A DNA stretch of 64,000 nucleotides, taken from positions 4,533,727 through 4,597,726 of the forward strand of contig VZRN01011461.1 of assembly GCA_013397935.1 (NCBI GenBank), in the 5' to 3' direction. Positions 52,755 through 63,960 of the stretch are shown piece after piece. This stretch comes from Dasyornis broadbenti (Eukaryota > Chordata > Aves > Passeriformes > Dasyornithidae). The number at the start of each line of letters is the position of its first letter. Position 1 is the first letter of the stretch. A program made the translations under genes and the position numbers. The notes beneath the pieces are model-generated. The model searched no databases and was not told the DNA's origin. It was given only the letters and a program-made list of their open reading frames with translations.

Positions 52755-53320
52755 CCCATGGGCACTATCCTGCACTTTTTTGCATAAAGTTCAGCTTTTT
52801 TGAACAGTCAGTGCATAAGAAGTCTCTCCTCAGTTCTTCTCAACCAGGCCTGATTCTCATGCTGCTAAATGGCTTTATTTTAGCAAATTCCACTTTCTCA
52901 CTGTTCAGTTGCTTTGACAGATTGGTTTGAATTTGTTGAACAGTATATAGGTCCTAATACAGATCCAAGTGGGCTCTATGTGTCTTGTACATTTCCTTTT
53001 TTCTTACCAGTTTTCTGTGCATGCAGGGACTTCCTTTCTTATTTCAAGACAGCTCAGCTCCCTTAAGAGTCTTTGGTGAGTAACTATTAGATGCCTCTTG
53101 GAGATGGGATCAAGTGGATCTCCCGTGTCCCTGTAAAAGCTGTTGATTACTCTTTCTGAAGAATCAGTAAACATAGCAACTACTGTCTTTTGTTAGAGTT
53201 TGCATTCACTGGTCTCTGCAGATGCCAGTTTTGCAGTCAGTTGTTACCAGATTGCTCAGGAACCCCTTGAAATGGTGTCATAGTGGCCACCTCTCTTTGG
53301 TACAAGGGCACTTGACAAGT
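52755..53320 (-). mobile_element. Old CR1/L3-like LINE reverse-transcriptase fragment
   Basis: Read on the minus strand, this holds degraded pieces of a CR1-superfamily reverse transcriptase in the right order. VTHQRLL at about 53083-53063 corresponds to the conserved VPHQRLL. PLGSVLGP at about 52978-52950 corresponds to PQGSVLGP. NSEKVEFAKI near 52913-52880 corresponds to the NSE..KFADD region. The catalytic YADD/FADD position is degraded and frame shifts separate the pieces, so the copy is dead. A further match to the CR1 plus-to-minus context (ATGGTGTCA...GGCCACCT...TGGTAC) at 53274-53312 extends it. The divergence suggests an ancient insertion. Confidence 0.75.
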
Positions 53321-56239
53321 TCTGTGGATGCCACCTAATCTGAGTGGTTTGTTAGTGCTTATGTCTGTTTGGTGAATCATCTACTGGTATTTTGATTTAA
53401 GACAGATCTGATGTGCTGTCTGTCAGGAGGAATTCTCACACTAGATCTTCACCAAGTTACCTCACAATACACATGGATACAAAAATGTACCTTGTGTTTC
53501 TTCTTTTAAAACCTTTATTTGTTTTTAAAGCCTTTTGGTTTTGGGTGCACCTTGCATGTCTGGAACATCTGTTAACCTCAGAGACTGTCTGGCAGGCTGC
53601 CTGCTCCTAATTACACTACGAAGAGTTTTATTAGTTTTCAGATTTATGCTGTTTTCAGTTCTTCATTTTTAGTTAGGTTCTTTTCTTGGACTTGAGTATC
53701 TAACCTTCCAGTGTATAAAATCTTTCCTGTTTTTTTTTTTTATTTTGATACTTTATCTTTTCAAAGGCTGCTGTCCTGCTCTTACTAGCTTCCTTATGGC
53801 TGTTACTTAAGTTGTTTAGACAGTCTGAATTCTTTTTGATTTTTCTGAAGACGTTCTTCGTAAATGCTGTACATATGGTCTGAGCCTCTGGGACAGTGTC
53901 TTTGAATAATTTCTATGCTGCCTTCAAGAATTTTTGCACTTTTTTTGCTTTTTTTTAAAGCATCATAATTATGTATAATTCACCTTCCTTTGAAATCAAA
54001 TACAACCACAGTTGATTTCTTATTTTTTCTTGCTTTCAGAAGAGTGTTGGATCTTGGCACATTATGATTACTGTTGTAGAGCTCTTCAACAGTAATATTT
54101 TTGAGCACTGATCAGAACTGCTTCCCAACTTGCATATTCCATTTCCAATACTGTCTCCAACTCTCATATGAATTAGGGAAATTTTTATGTGGGTTTTGAG
54201 AAACTTTCTGTGACTTCACCTTGTCATTATGCAAGCCACCCCCCTTCACACCTACAGTTCTGGGCTGTAAAGTTTTTGTAATGAGTTTACATGTTAAATT
54301 TGGGGGTGGGCATAAGGCATGACAAGAATTTAGCTTCTGTAGCCGTCGGTACAAATAAACTGTGTCTGAGGGGGCATTTCTTACCTTGATAGTTATCTAA
54401 GAAGTTTAAAAGTATGTCTTTTGAAAACAGTAGCACTGTGTAATTTATTTGAGAAACCATATTCTGTTGTTTAGTCTTTCTGCTGACAGTATTTCCATAG
54501 TACCTAATTTCTAGAATAATTGCTATTTAAAAGGTTTTATTTTCTCCCTGAGAATGTATTTTGATACCTATTTTGAAGGGTTTTTTTTTTTTTCCTGGTG
54601 CAGAAAATTGCACCTTTCATGACAGGTTGCCTTGGTCATTCAGCAGAACCTTCAGCAGTCATATATCTTTGGTAGACTCTCAGGTACACATGGGAAAAAC
54701 AGTTGAAAGAAACGCACATTTTTTTCAGACTGAAATCTTTTGTATTTAGACATACAAAAATTATGAGTTTTTAAATCCCTATCTATTGATAATATTTTAA
54801 TATATAACAAGGAATTATTAGGAATATAGTGCAATTCCTTAACTGGTTTTCAAGCTGTTTCAGGACTGAGAGTAATGAAAACAAGTTGTTGCTATTTGTG
54901 TTGTCTATGATGTATACATATTGACATCACTTAAGAGATTCTATTTTCCTTCCTGTGTAGCGCTTCTTTGGAAAACCAAGGTTGTGCTTCCTTTTCAATT
55001 TTACCTAGAGAAAGTCACAGGCACACTTTGTAGGCAGGGACAGCTCAGAGCAGGGAACCTTGTTCCTTTTTCTGCTGTGCTCTGACCTTTTAGAGAAGTG
55101 AAATTGATTCTCCTGTCAAACCCAACGTGACAATGAGGGCATTTTCCTATTTGTTAATGCCCATGGTGGACTGAGCAGGCACTGGAGGCCTGCCAAGTCC
55201 AAACTCCTCTGACACAGTAGTGTCTAAAGAGACACTAAGGACAGAAGTAACTTGCCATAACTAATTTGTTTCCATCAAATGCTGCAGAGTGTAGAGGAAG
55301 AACACCAATATACTGTGGAACTCAACCAATGTACTTATAAAAAATCCCACCAGGGAAATACTGGAAATCCCATGAGTACTACGTGGCTGTCAGAGGCCAG
55401 TGCTTTCTGTGAGAAGTCTCAATATATTTGTGTTTGTGATCCTTGGAGACGGGGAAAGAGAAGAAACTAGGAAAAGCAAAAGGGGAAGAAATAAAGGCAC
55501 AGCAAGATATTAGTTGTTAGTCCTATAAGATATTAGTCCTTTAGAAGTTGTGAGATTCGGCTGAAATCCCATCTAAGTCCTTGAAGTGTCCTTTTGCCTG
55601 TGTTCACAATACATGGCTGAGGTTTTCTCTGGTGAATTGCTGCTGACTACTTCGGTCCTTCACAGAATTAATCCTTAGATAAAATTAGAAGCTGGCACCA
55701 TTTTTCAGCCAATGGTACTAAAAATACATTGCATTGATCCTGTATCTGTACTTTGGCAGGCATGGGAGTAGAGAAAGAGTAGGAAGCTATTGAAACTGAG
55801 CTATAACAACATGTTCGGAAGTTGGACTTATTCTGTGGCAATCAGCTGTGCTTTAAAGGAGGTCTGGGACCAAAACAGATTTGAAATAGGAGTTTTCTGT
55901 TGCTTGGTGTGTAAGAGCAGCTTTGCAGTTTGTCCTTCAGAAATGGAAACTGTATGTATATCAGTTATTGGAGAAGTCTGTCAGCTTTTTTCTACATTTG
56001 TGTTTTCTTATGTTAAATTCTGAAAGTTGCAGACAGCTTCAATGTCCCTAGGGATAAAGAGCCACTTGGCAGGCATTCTTAGCTCCAGTTGATTTTGCGA
56101 TGAAAGGGAGAAGACAGAAAAAAATGTTAATTGAATCCTAATCTTCTATTGCTTTATGTAGTAGACATGTTTTTTTTGTCTAATACAACTACATAGCTCA
56201 TCTAATGGCTTGAAAATTGAAACTCCTAGTGAAAGGGTA

Positions 56240-57350
56240 TGCTGGTTTAGCTTGGCCCAGTTTTTGCTGGTGGTGGGGCCACAAAGATGGCTCCTGTGTG
56301 AAGCTTCTCGAAGTCTTCACCATGCGCAGCAGAGCCAATCTTTGATGGCTCCGAAGATGATGGACATGCTGCTGGCCAAGGCTGGGCCAATTAGAGATGT
56401 TGGTTGCGCCTCTGTGAAAATATATTTAAGAAGAAATCAAAATAATGGATGCGCGCACTTCCTTCTTAGCTGGAGGAGGAGGAGGTGAGAATATGTGAGG
56501 GAAAACAACATGGAGAGACCAAGGTCAGTGGAGAAGCTGGGGAAGGGGAAGCTCCTAGCACCAGAGTTGGGATTCCTCTGTAGGCCTTGGTGAGGCCCGT
56601 GGTGGAGCAGGTTGTCCCCCTGCAGCCTGTGGGGGCCCACGGGGGATGCTGAGATCCACTCACAGCCTGTGAGGACGTGCCCCATGCCCGAGCGGGTGGA
56701 TGCCTGGAGGAGGCCCGTGGTTCAACGGGACTCCCAGTGGAGAAACAGGCCTTGACTTTCCCCCTGAGACTGAACTGACTGCCCCACAGTGGAGTTGGTG
56801 GGTGCCTGAGAGAGAGAGAGTGGTCCAGCAGGAGTCCAGTAAAGAGAAGAAGCCTTGCTCCCAAGATGGAAAGGCCTGGCCTAGGAGCTCTGTACCCCGT
56901 GGATGAGGGACCCCATGCTGCAGTTTTGGGAAGACTGTTTGCTAGTGGGGTCAGCTCATGTTGCAGTAGGTTCAGGCGGGCTGCTGAATGTGAGACCCAT
57001 GGCTATGCAGAGGATAAGACTCCTCTCCCCCGAACAGTGAAAGAAGATCTCAGTGATGAACTGACCTACTCCCCGCCACCCCTTCCCCATGCCTTGTTCC
57101 CCTGTGCAGCTGCAGGAGGAGGAGGGGTGGGGGGGAAGCGGGGAAACGGTGTCTTTGAAGGTTTATTTTACTTGTTATTTACTCCTCTGACTCTGTTAGT
57201 CAGGTAATCACTTTTTGTAGCTCTTTAAGTTAGTCTTTTTTTACTCACAAGTGTGTCTTCTCTTGGTTTCCTTATCTCAACTCATGAGCCCTGTGTGTGT
57301 GAGTGTGTCAATTTGGGGGTACCTGGTGTTTGGCCAGGGTCAAACCACCA
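56240..57350 (+). mobile_element. Solo LTR of an avian endogenous retrovirus family
   Basis: About 1.1 kb beginning TGCTGGTTTAGCTTGGCCC and ending GGCCAGGGTCAAACCACCA, with the inverted termini and TG...CA ends of an LTR. The internal blocks are ones I recognise from a common bird LTR family: AAGATGATGGACATGCTGCT, TGGTTGCGCCTCTGTGA followed by a TATA-like TATATTTAAG at 56421-56430, repeated GTGGAGCAGG/GCAGCCTGTGG segments, then GATGAACTGACC and CATGAGCCCTGTG near the end. No gag, pol or env sequence flanks it, so it is a solo LTR left by recombination. AAGGG occurs on both flanks (56233-56237 and 57353-57357), two bases away from each end, a possible target-site duplication. The exact repeat-database name is not known to me; an ERVL-type family is likely. 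Confidence 0.85.
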
Positions 57351-57794
57351 TGAAGGGATGCCTTTAATGTTATTCCCACAGAAGTCATTTGCTACATTTG
57401 GAGGGATGATAGCCATTTTAAACATTATTTAATTGAAACCTTAGGAAGTAGCATCTGGGACCTGGATCACGACTGGAAGATTGCTGCAAAAGCAGCTCCT
57501 GGCCCTCCCACCACTTGTGCCCAGTGGTGTTTGTTAGTTCCCCTCTGCCAGACTTTGGCAGACCCCCAGCACGGGAGCAGAATGATTTCGTTGAGCACTG
57601 TTCTTGAGATCCAGTGCAAAAACCAAAGGCATTTACTTGCTACCCGCTTACCATATTGGTTTGTTGAAAGAGCACCTGTGCAGGCCTAGTCCTGGGGTTT
57701 TAAGCTGAATCAGTGAAATTGCACTAGTAGCAACACCTGAAACTTTAGCTGGGCTGGTGTAACTCTGAAGACAGACTGCTGAGGGCACTTAAGA

Positions 57795-57828
57795 GTGAGC
57801 TGAATTCAGCTGGGTGAGCTGAATTCAG
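57795..57828. repeat. 15-base tandem duplication with EcoRI-core palindrome
   Basis: GTGAGCTGAATTCAG occurs at 57795-57809 and 57814-57828. Each copy holds the palindrome CTGAATTCAG, and the first extends to a 12-base palindrome (GCTGAATTCAGC, 57799-57810). Period 19 bases. Probably a local duplication. Confidence 0.75.
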
Positions 57829-60800
57829 AACAAGCTTAAGATTAGTGCCAGGTGCAAGTTTGCACCAGTGGTATTGTACTAATACAACTATCTCTCATGA
57901 TATGCTGCTTTTATTTATACTACTTTGCAGTAATTGAAGTACAGTCTTGATTTTAAAGAAAAGGTCAAGTTGTAGGTTTAAACAGTGTCCTTACGTTATT
58001 TTATTCCCATATACTTTCATTTTGTGGGAACCAAAATCAGTGAGTGCCAACTGTTAAGTAATAAGCTAATGGATTTTGGTTTAAGTACTAGGGTTATTTG
58101 TTTTTAAATAGTGTTTCTAGCTGGAGTGATCAAATAACAAGACAAAGGTAGAAAATATTTATTCAACCTTACTGTTATTTTTGTAACTATTTGATGAGTT
58201 ATTGAATACCACAGAAATAGCTATTGACTGAATTATTTGACTAAGACCAGTTAATTAAACTAAGATTTTAAGTAAAAGTTATTTATGTAGCCTTGATTCC
58301 TGGATCTATTCTGATGTCCCTGCTTCACTTTCTTCATTTTATCTTTTTCTCTCCTACAGGAGAATATAGCATATACCTTTGCATCATTTTCAGTTTCTTT
58401 CTTTTTTCACCTCCTATCTCCTTCCTTTTCTCCCCACTCTTCACCACCTCCACCCCTGCATCTTCTGTTTCTCTTTTCTTCTGCCATTTCTTGATTCTGT
58501 CTGTGTACTGAACTTCTCCTTTGAAATTCATCTCATCAGTCTCTCTCTCTGCCTCACATGACCATCACTCACCCACTCAAACCAGAGCATCTGTGCAGAG
58601 TCTTAGAAAACATTCAGGTACTTAAAATCTAGAGAGTTACTGCATTGGCATGAATACAAGTTAGGAAAATAAAATATCCATGAAACATATATGAGAATAA
58701 CCCCTGGTCAGGCTTTCCCACGTGTTTTGCATCAGCTCTGCATGCTCTCTGACAGTGCATTATCTGCTTGCCAGACTTGGGTATGTTCAGGTATTATATA
58801 TGAAGCTCCCTGTTCCCTGGGACGTGGTCCAGCTCAGCCAGGACTGCTGCAGGTGCTCCAACTGCTTGTGGCCACCAGACACCCCTCCTGGGGCTGTGAA
58901 CAGGAAACAGTCTGTCCGTACTTGAAACACAGTCTTTAAAAACAAAGGCTAGCTCTTTTTTCCAAGTAGTTTCTGTGAAAATAAATAAATGTAACTATAT
59001 TTTACTTAGAGTACTATGGTAAAAATACTGGCTTCAGATTAAGGAATACATAACAAGTAGATTTTGCCCAGCACTGGTTTATTAGTACTGTGTATCAAGT
59101 TGTTGGAAAAGGGACAGTTGTTACAAGTCCTGCCGTGTTGTTCGAAGATTTGGTCTTTTTCCCCATTTAATGAATAAATTGTGCCACTTCTCCAATCCAG
59201 ATTCCTGTTTCAGACATTGTTTTTTCAATTTCATTTTGTAGAGGTTGCAAAAGATTTCTGATGCAAGCTTCCTTAACTGACTTTTTCTAGAGCTTTCCAC
59301 TTACAAAAGCTGTAAGTTGATTTCTCTGCACAAACAGTGCCTTTGCTGCATCATGTAAGATGCTTTTATGGCAGTCATATTTTTTCATGCAAGTCGTAAA
59401 ATAAAAACCTGAATTACTTCATGTCATTCAGCTGGTTCCAAAAGGCTTCTGTTGCAAACTCGTGAATAGATGGATCATTTCACTTCTCTGAAAAGCAGTG
59501 TAACTAGAAGAGTAAATTTTATTTCAGAATTAAAAGCTAATGAGTGGCTAAAAGTTTCTATCTATAATACATGCTTATTATTTAGAGTAAGTTAGTGCAG
59601 CTATATAAATAATTTTGTTTAGAAATGAAATGTTAGTTTAACTAAAGTGCAGAAGCTCTCATTTGGCAAAATGATCTGATGCCATAGCAACAGATGACAA
59701 TTACAAGCAGCTTTCAGGAGCTGCCTACATTCCTTCTCCCTCACTCCAGCCTATCCATATCCATGGTGCAAGAGATGAATCCTAAGATCTGTTTTCCAAC
59801 CTTTCTTGAAAGAAACATGCTCCCCTTCTTGCAAAGCATGAAGCTCCAGTTCTAGATCTCATGGACAGAAATCAAAAGTACATGTGTTGGACATACTACT
59901 TCTGAACTGTTACTGGAACACCACTTTTGCTTCAAACTGTCAGATCAGACTGACATGATATAAGAGTATATTTATGGATTATATTTTAATTTTAAATAAT
60001 TTACTGTATCTTTTTAGATTCAAATATAGATAGATGTAGTCAGTGAATTTTTAACAGTTTAATTGCTGTTTCAAAAACCTCCAATAACAGTAAACTTATT
60101 AAGCCAAATACAACTCTTAAAACTGAAATATTCAAGTTGCAAATGAATGCATATGGACAGCTGGAGAAACCGACATAAGTCTAGGAAACAGGGTACCCAT
60201 TTTTGTAGCCAGCTGTTGTTTTATTTCCCCAGTGTTGAGGTTTTTTTCTTCTTAATGGGGTTGTAGTCTTTTATATCACCCTTTGTTGTACTTGGCATTG
60301 TAATATTGGAGAAAGAAGTATATGAAAAATGGTAGCAGTACAAATTCTGTTGTACCCTCTGCCTACACTGACTCTACCAATGAAAATTTGTTTCTGAGTT
60401 CTCATTTTTTCATCTTAAGTCTTGGGAGAAATTGTGGCAGCACTAAATTTGGATTTTCATTGTTGCTGCTAATTCTGATATTGCTGGGTTTTGTGTTTGC
60501 TGACCTTGGTTCTGTTGAGTGGCTTCAGTTCTAATTCCAAAGAATGTGCTACATCCAACCTTTCTCTAAAACTATGAGAACAAAAAGCAACTAACTCCTT
60601 AATAATTTAAGAAAATGTCTACTCAAACCATAAAATGTGAAACTCGTGTATCTTTTAACTTGTTAATTAAAGAAGCAATAATTGGAGTCTTAAAAGAATC
60701 AACTGAAATCTAATGTTACACACTTGTGCTGTGTTGTAGTCTTGTAATTTCCAGCAGTATTCGCTGAATTCTTCACATACTTTTCCTCTAATCAGTCTCT

Positions 60801-61041
60801 AATTACTCTGTGGTATAATTACATTAATATACTTTCATTTATTACAACTACGCTTTAGAGGAAAATTTTGTACTTCTGCCTTTATAATTTGTCCTGTATG
60901 AATGAGTAGAGAACTTTGTACATGTGTTAAAGCAGCGTCAACCTGCTGAGGTGAGGAACAATCAATTTAATGATGTGTGGAAGCTTTCATTCTCTTTGAA
61001 GTGTCTCTACTGGGGTTTTTTTCCTCTTTTTTTCTTCTTAG

Positions 61042-61260
61042 ATGCTGAGTACCAATGGAAGGGGCCCTTCTACTTCATCCAAGGGGCAGATCCTCAGTTT
61101 GGACTGATGAAAGCTTGGACACATGGAGACACTAATAATGGCGATGATGAATGGGGAGAGGAAATTAAATTAGCAGAGCAAGCAGTGCAGGCCATTAACA
61201 AACTAAACCCTAAACCCAAATTCTTTGTGCTGTGTGGAGACCTTGTCCATGGAATGCCAG
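61042..61260 (+). CDS. CPPED1: CPPED1 exon 2 (metallophosphatase motifs)
   Basis: This 219-base exon, phase 1 at both ends, encodes DAEYQWKGPFYF through LCGDLVHGMPG. CPPED1 is a cytosolic calcineurin-like metallophosphoesterase reported to act as a protein Ser/Thr phosphatase that dephosphorylates AKT. Seen here: the first metal-binding motif region FIQGADPQFG, where Asp is followed by Pro-Gln; then the helix EQAVQAINKLNPKPKF; then the second motif GDLVH, with the conserved Gly-Asp. The acceptor is TTTCTTCTTAG ending at 61041 and the donor is CCAG|GTAAGG at 61261. The rest of the enzyme (the GNHD and later His motifs) should be encoded by exons beyond the right edge. The open frame running upstream of 61042 is intron sequence. 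Confidence 0.96.
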
Positions 61261-62525
61261 GTAAGGCAATTAAAAGTGCAGAATTAAGGTAGTAACTCCA
61301 TTTTCTTTATATTTCAGATTGGCAGTAAGGCTAATTTACTTGACTTCAAAATAGTGTTTCATGGGACTTAGTATGTTCCTGTTTTGGGAAAAAAAAGTGA
61401 AATTTGTTGATGATTCTTTAGATATTATTCTGATTTCTTCATCTGACTTCCTGTAGCATTCATCTTAAGGCTGTTCTTTCATTAGTTAATTGCTTTCTTT
61501 TCAGTGGAAAATTTTCTTTGAAATATAAGTCTTTCTCCTAAAGAAACTGCTTTGAGATGACAAAGAGGGGCTCTAGCCATTGGGAAAAAGTAACGTCAAG
61601 AAAATAGTGAAAAGTAGATATGACTTTTTGAGTACCTTAAGTGAGTAAAGCTCAGAGAATTCTCTGGCTTTCTGGTTCTTAATAAATTCAAATATTTAAA
61701 TTTTTAAAATGCTAAAGGTCAGCGAGTTCAAGCTTTAACAACTGTGTCCTGTTGCTGTGGGACTGTAAGCTCAGTGTATGGCTGTGTATGCTGAGAGGAA
61801 GAGCAACAGACCATCCAGAAAGGTGGGTTTCAGGAAGGATAAGTGCTTTTCTTGGAATTGAAATAAGAAGTGGTGTTAGCTGCTGAGAAGTGGTCTGGAA
61901 AGCAGATTTAAGCAGTGTCTCACATCTCTTAGCCCTGATAAGCATCAGAGCTGCAGACAGGCCTGGCTCTGTCACGGCCAGCACCACAATTCACCCAGGG
62001 AGCCTGCAAACATCCTGTGCCTTGTACTCCACACTGCTTCGCCTTCTGCCTGCACCTGAGGAGCTGCTTCCCAGGCCTTGCTCACACAGCAGGGGTTTGA
62101 GCATGTTGGAGACCTTTCACTAATTCCTTCAGTGTCCCACAATGTTAATTTTAAGCCAACAATCTTCTGACTTTCACTGGGCACTGAATGGCTGGATACA
62201 AGAAATAAGTCTTGTGCGTGGCACTTTTTATATTTGGGCTTGCTTTTTTTTTTTTTCCTAGCAATGGTTCTCTGTAGTCATTATTGTCCGTTTTGCCAGT
62301 GTATGTCTCAGACTTGGTAATGTTTTAAATACAAACCTGTCAGGGCTTTGCAAAACATTAGCATTATTCATTTTGCTAACAGACATGTGAAAGAAACTGA
62401 GTGGATTATACTGGTGAGATCACCTACATTGTGTGATGGAAGTGCTGTGCCTTGTATAAATATTTGAAGCTGCCTCGTGCAATTTCCAAGAAATTGCAAG
62501 AAAGAGCAGTTCATTACTCAGTAAA

Positions 62526-62570
62526 CTTAAGGGTCTTTTGCAGGCTAAGTGATTCAATGATTCTATGATT
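62526..62570 (+). mobile_element. CR1 LINE 3' tail
   Basis: CTTAAGGGTCTTTTGCAGGC followed by TGATTCAATGATTCTATGATT matches the CR1 3' end as I remember it (CTTAAAGGTCTTTTCCAACC...ATGATTCTATGATT), including the terminal ATTCTATG-type repeats. The preceding 100 bases may belong to the same copy but are too diverged to delimit. CR1 is the dominant LINE of birds and other sauropsids. Confidence 0.8.
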
Positions 62571-63325
62571 ATCTCACTTGAGCCACCATATTTTAACTTC
62601 TCTAATAATTTCTTGTTGATTGAAATTATGTTAATAGTTTGCAAGCCTGTGTTATCATGTAGTTATATAAAGTGGTTAAGGAAATGCACTATTAAAAGGA
62701 ATTGTAGATTATTCAGCTGCAATAATTACTTACTTCATTATTGCCTTTGTGTTTATGCAAATGGCTTGCTCTGCCCTGTGTTGATAAACATGCAAGTACA
62801 ATTTAACCATTAAGTTACACATAAAATGACACTTTTACAGCCCTTTGTCTTTCTGTCTAAACTGTGACAGAGATAACTGTGAATTGCTCTGTATTGCAGA
62901 TACCTGCGGATTAACAGTCTTGGACTAGTTGCGTAAAAGGACAGGGAGATTATACAGCTTTTAATTAATGCCTGACAGTAAAAAGGGAATGGGGAACATA
63001 GACCTTCCTCTCTTCTCTTCCTCTCTCTCTCTTCTTTCATTTTATCAGGGAGTACTAAGGGTAAAGTTTTTGATGACTTGTTTTAAAGCATGCACTGTAG
63101 CCATTTAGCTGAACCAGTGTTGAAGCCTTTTGCAGAGGAGCTCCAAGAAATCTCAGAATTCCAGCAGATAGAAGTGATGAACAGAATCCTGATCAGCTGG
63201 GAAGCAATCAGGCACAGCACTTGGAATCCATTACAGATGTCATTAGAGCAACGAAGCAATCATATCTTGGTATTTAGCGGCTGATTAAAAGTAGTTTGTA
63301 CTCTGAATATTATTTCCAGAAGTTT

Positions 63326-63397
63326 TTCTTGATTGCATAATCAAGAATAGGATATCTATTCTTGGTAACACTAATATTGTGGTACATAATCAAGAAT
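63326..63397. repeat. Cluster of overlapping palindromes
   Basis: TTCTTGATT (63326-63334), loop GCAT, AATCAAGAA (63339-63347) is a perfect hairpin. It overlaps a second one: CAAGAATA (63342-63349), spacer GGATATC, TATTCTTG (63357-63364). CATAATCAAGAAT at 63336-63348 is repeated at 63385-63397. The mutually exclusive stems could be a degraded terminal inverted repeat of a small DNA transposon, or chance in AT-rich DNA. Confidence 0.6.
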
Positions 63398-63699
63398 TTT
63401 AAGCAATACCTTGTAGTGCAACTGTGTCACTGAATATAATTTCTGTGAACTCAATGCTTACATTTGGACACCATGACAATGAAGGACTTCCTTCTGAAGA
63501 CATTTCTGTGCATTAACTATAATATAGTTTAGTGTGAAAAAATGGTAATCTGCAAAATATTGTTGATTGGATAATGTGTTTGTTTCACTGCATTTTTCTA
63601 AAATTCTGGAAATTTATTTCTAAAAGAATTATTTTTCTTGTATCAAGTTGGAACCTTCTGTTTTATTTTATGAAAACTTCCCATATTGTTCCATTACCA

Positions 63700-63960
63700 A
63701 TACACTCTGAGCCCAACAGTCCGGTTCCAGTCTAACAGCCAGCTCTTCACCCATCATGTTCTCCACTCATCCAGACTGCAACATCCCAGCTCCACAGCCC
63801 TTTGATGATTATAGAGCAGTGCCTCACAGTGACATCAGCCAGCGCTCTCAGTACTCTTGGATTCGTCCCATCAGTCCCATGGGCTGGCTGGGGTAGAAAC
63901 TTTTCAGGAGATCCTTGTCACTGGTGTTGCCTCTGCTCCTTTAGCTCTGGAAGATTATTT
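63700..63960 (-). mobile_element. CR1 LINE reverse-transcriptase remnant
   Basis: On the minus strand, 63889-63831 translates to a segment containing TDGTNPRVLRALADV, matching the CR1 reverse-transcriptase motif GPDGIHPRVLRELADV. Immediately upstream, DLLKSFYPSQPMG in another frame corresponds to DLL..LDTHKSMG, so the copy has a frame shift at MG/TDG. Downstream, SIIIK near 63815 corresponds to LSIIFEKS. Stops and shifts make it non-functional. The element may continue past the right edge. Confidence 0.78.

Larger units (their letters stand above)
50056..61041 (+). other. CPPED1: CPPED1 intron 1
   Basis: A 10,986-base intron from donor GTACGG to acceptor TTCTTAG. It contains a T/G-rich simple repeat, an old CR1/L3-like LINE fragment, a solo LTR and a 15-base palindromic duplication. 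The rest is AT-rich and unannotated, with no further exon recognised. Confidence 0.85.

Noticed and set aside
56210..57207. Open frames of 68 to 132 codons at 56210-57207
   Set aside because: They lie inside the solo LTR, on both strands, and do not resemble retroviral or host proteins.
60924..61041. Upstream extension of the open frame containing CPPED1 exon 2
   Set aside because: The residues before DAEYQW are Phe-rich translation of the intronic pyrimidine tract, and a good acceptor lies at 61040-61041.
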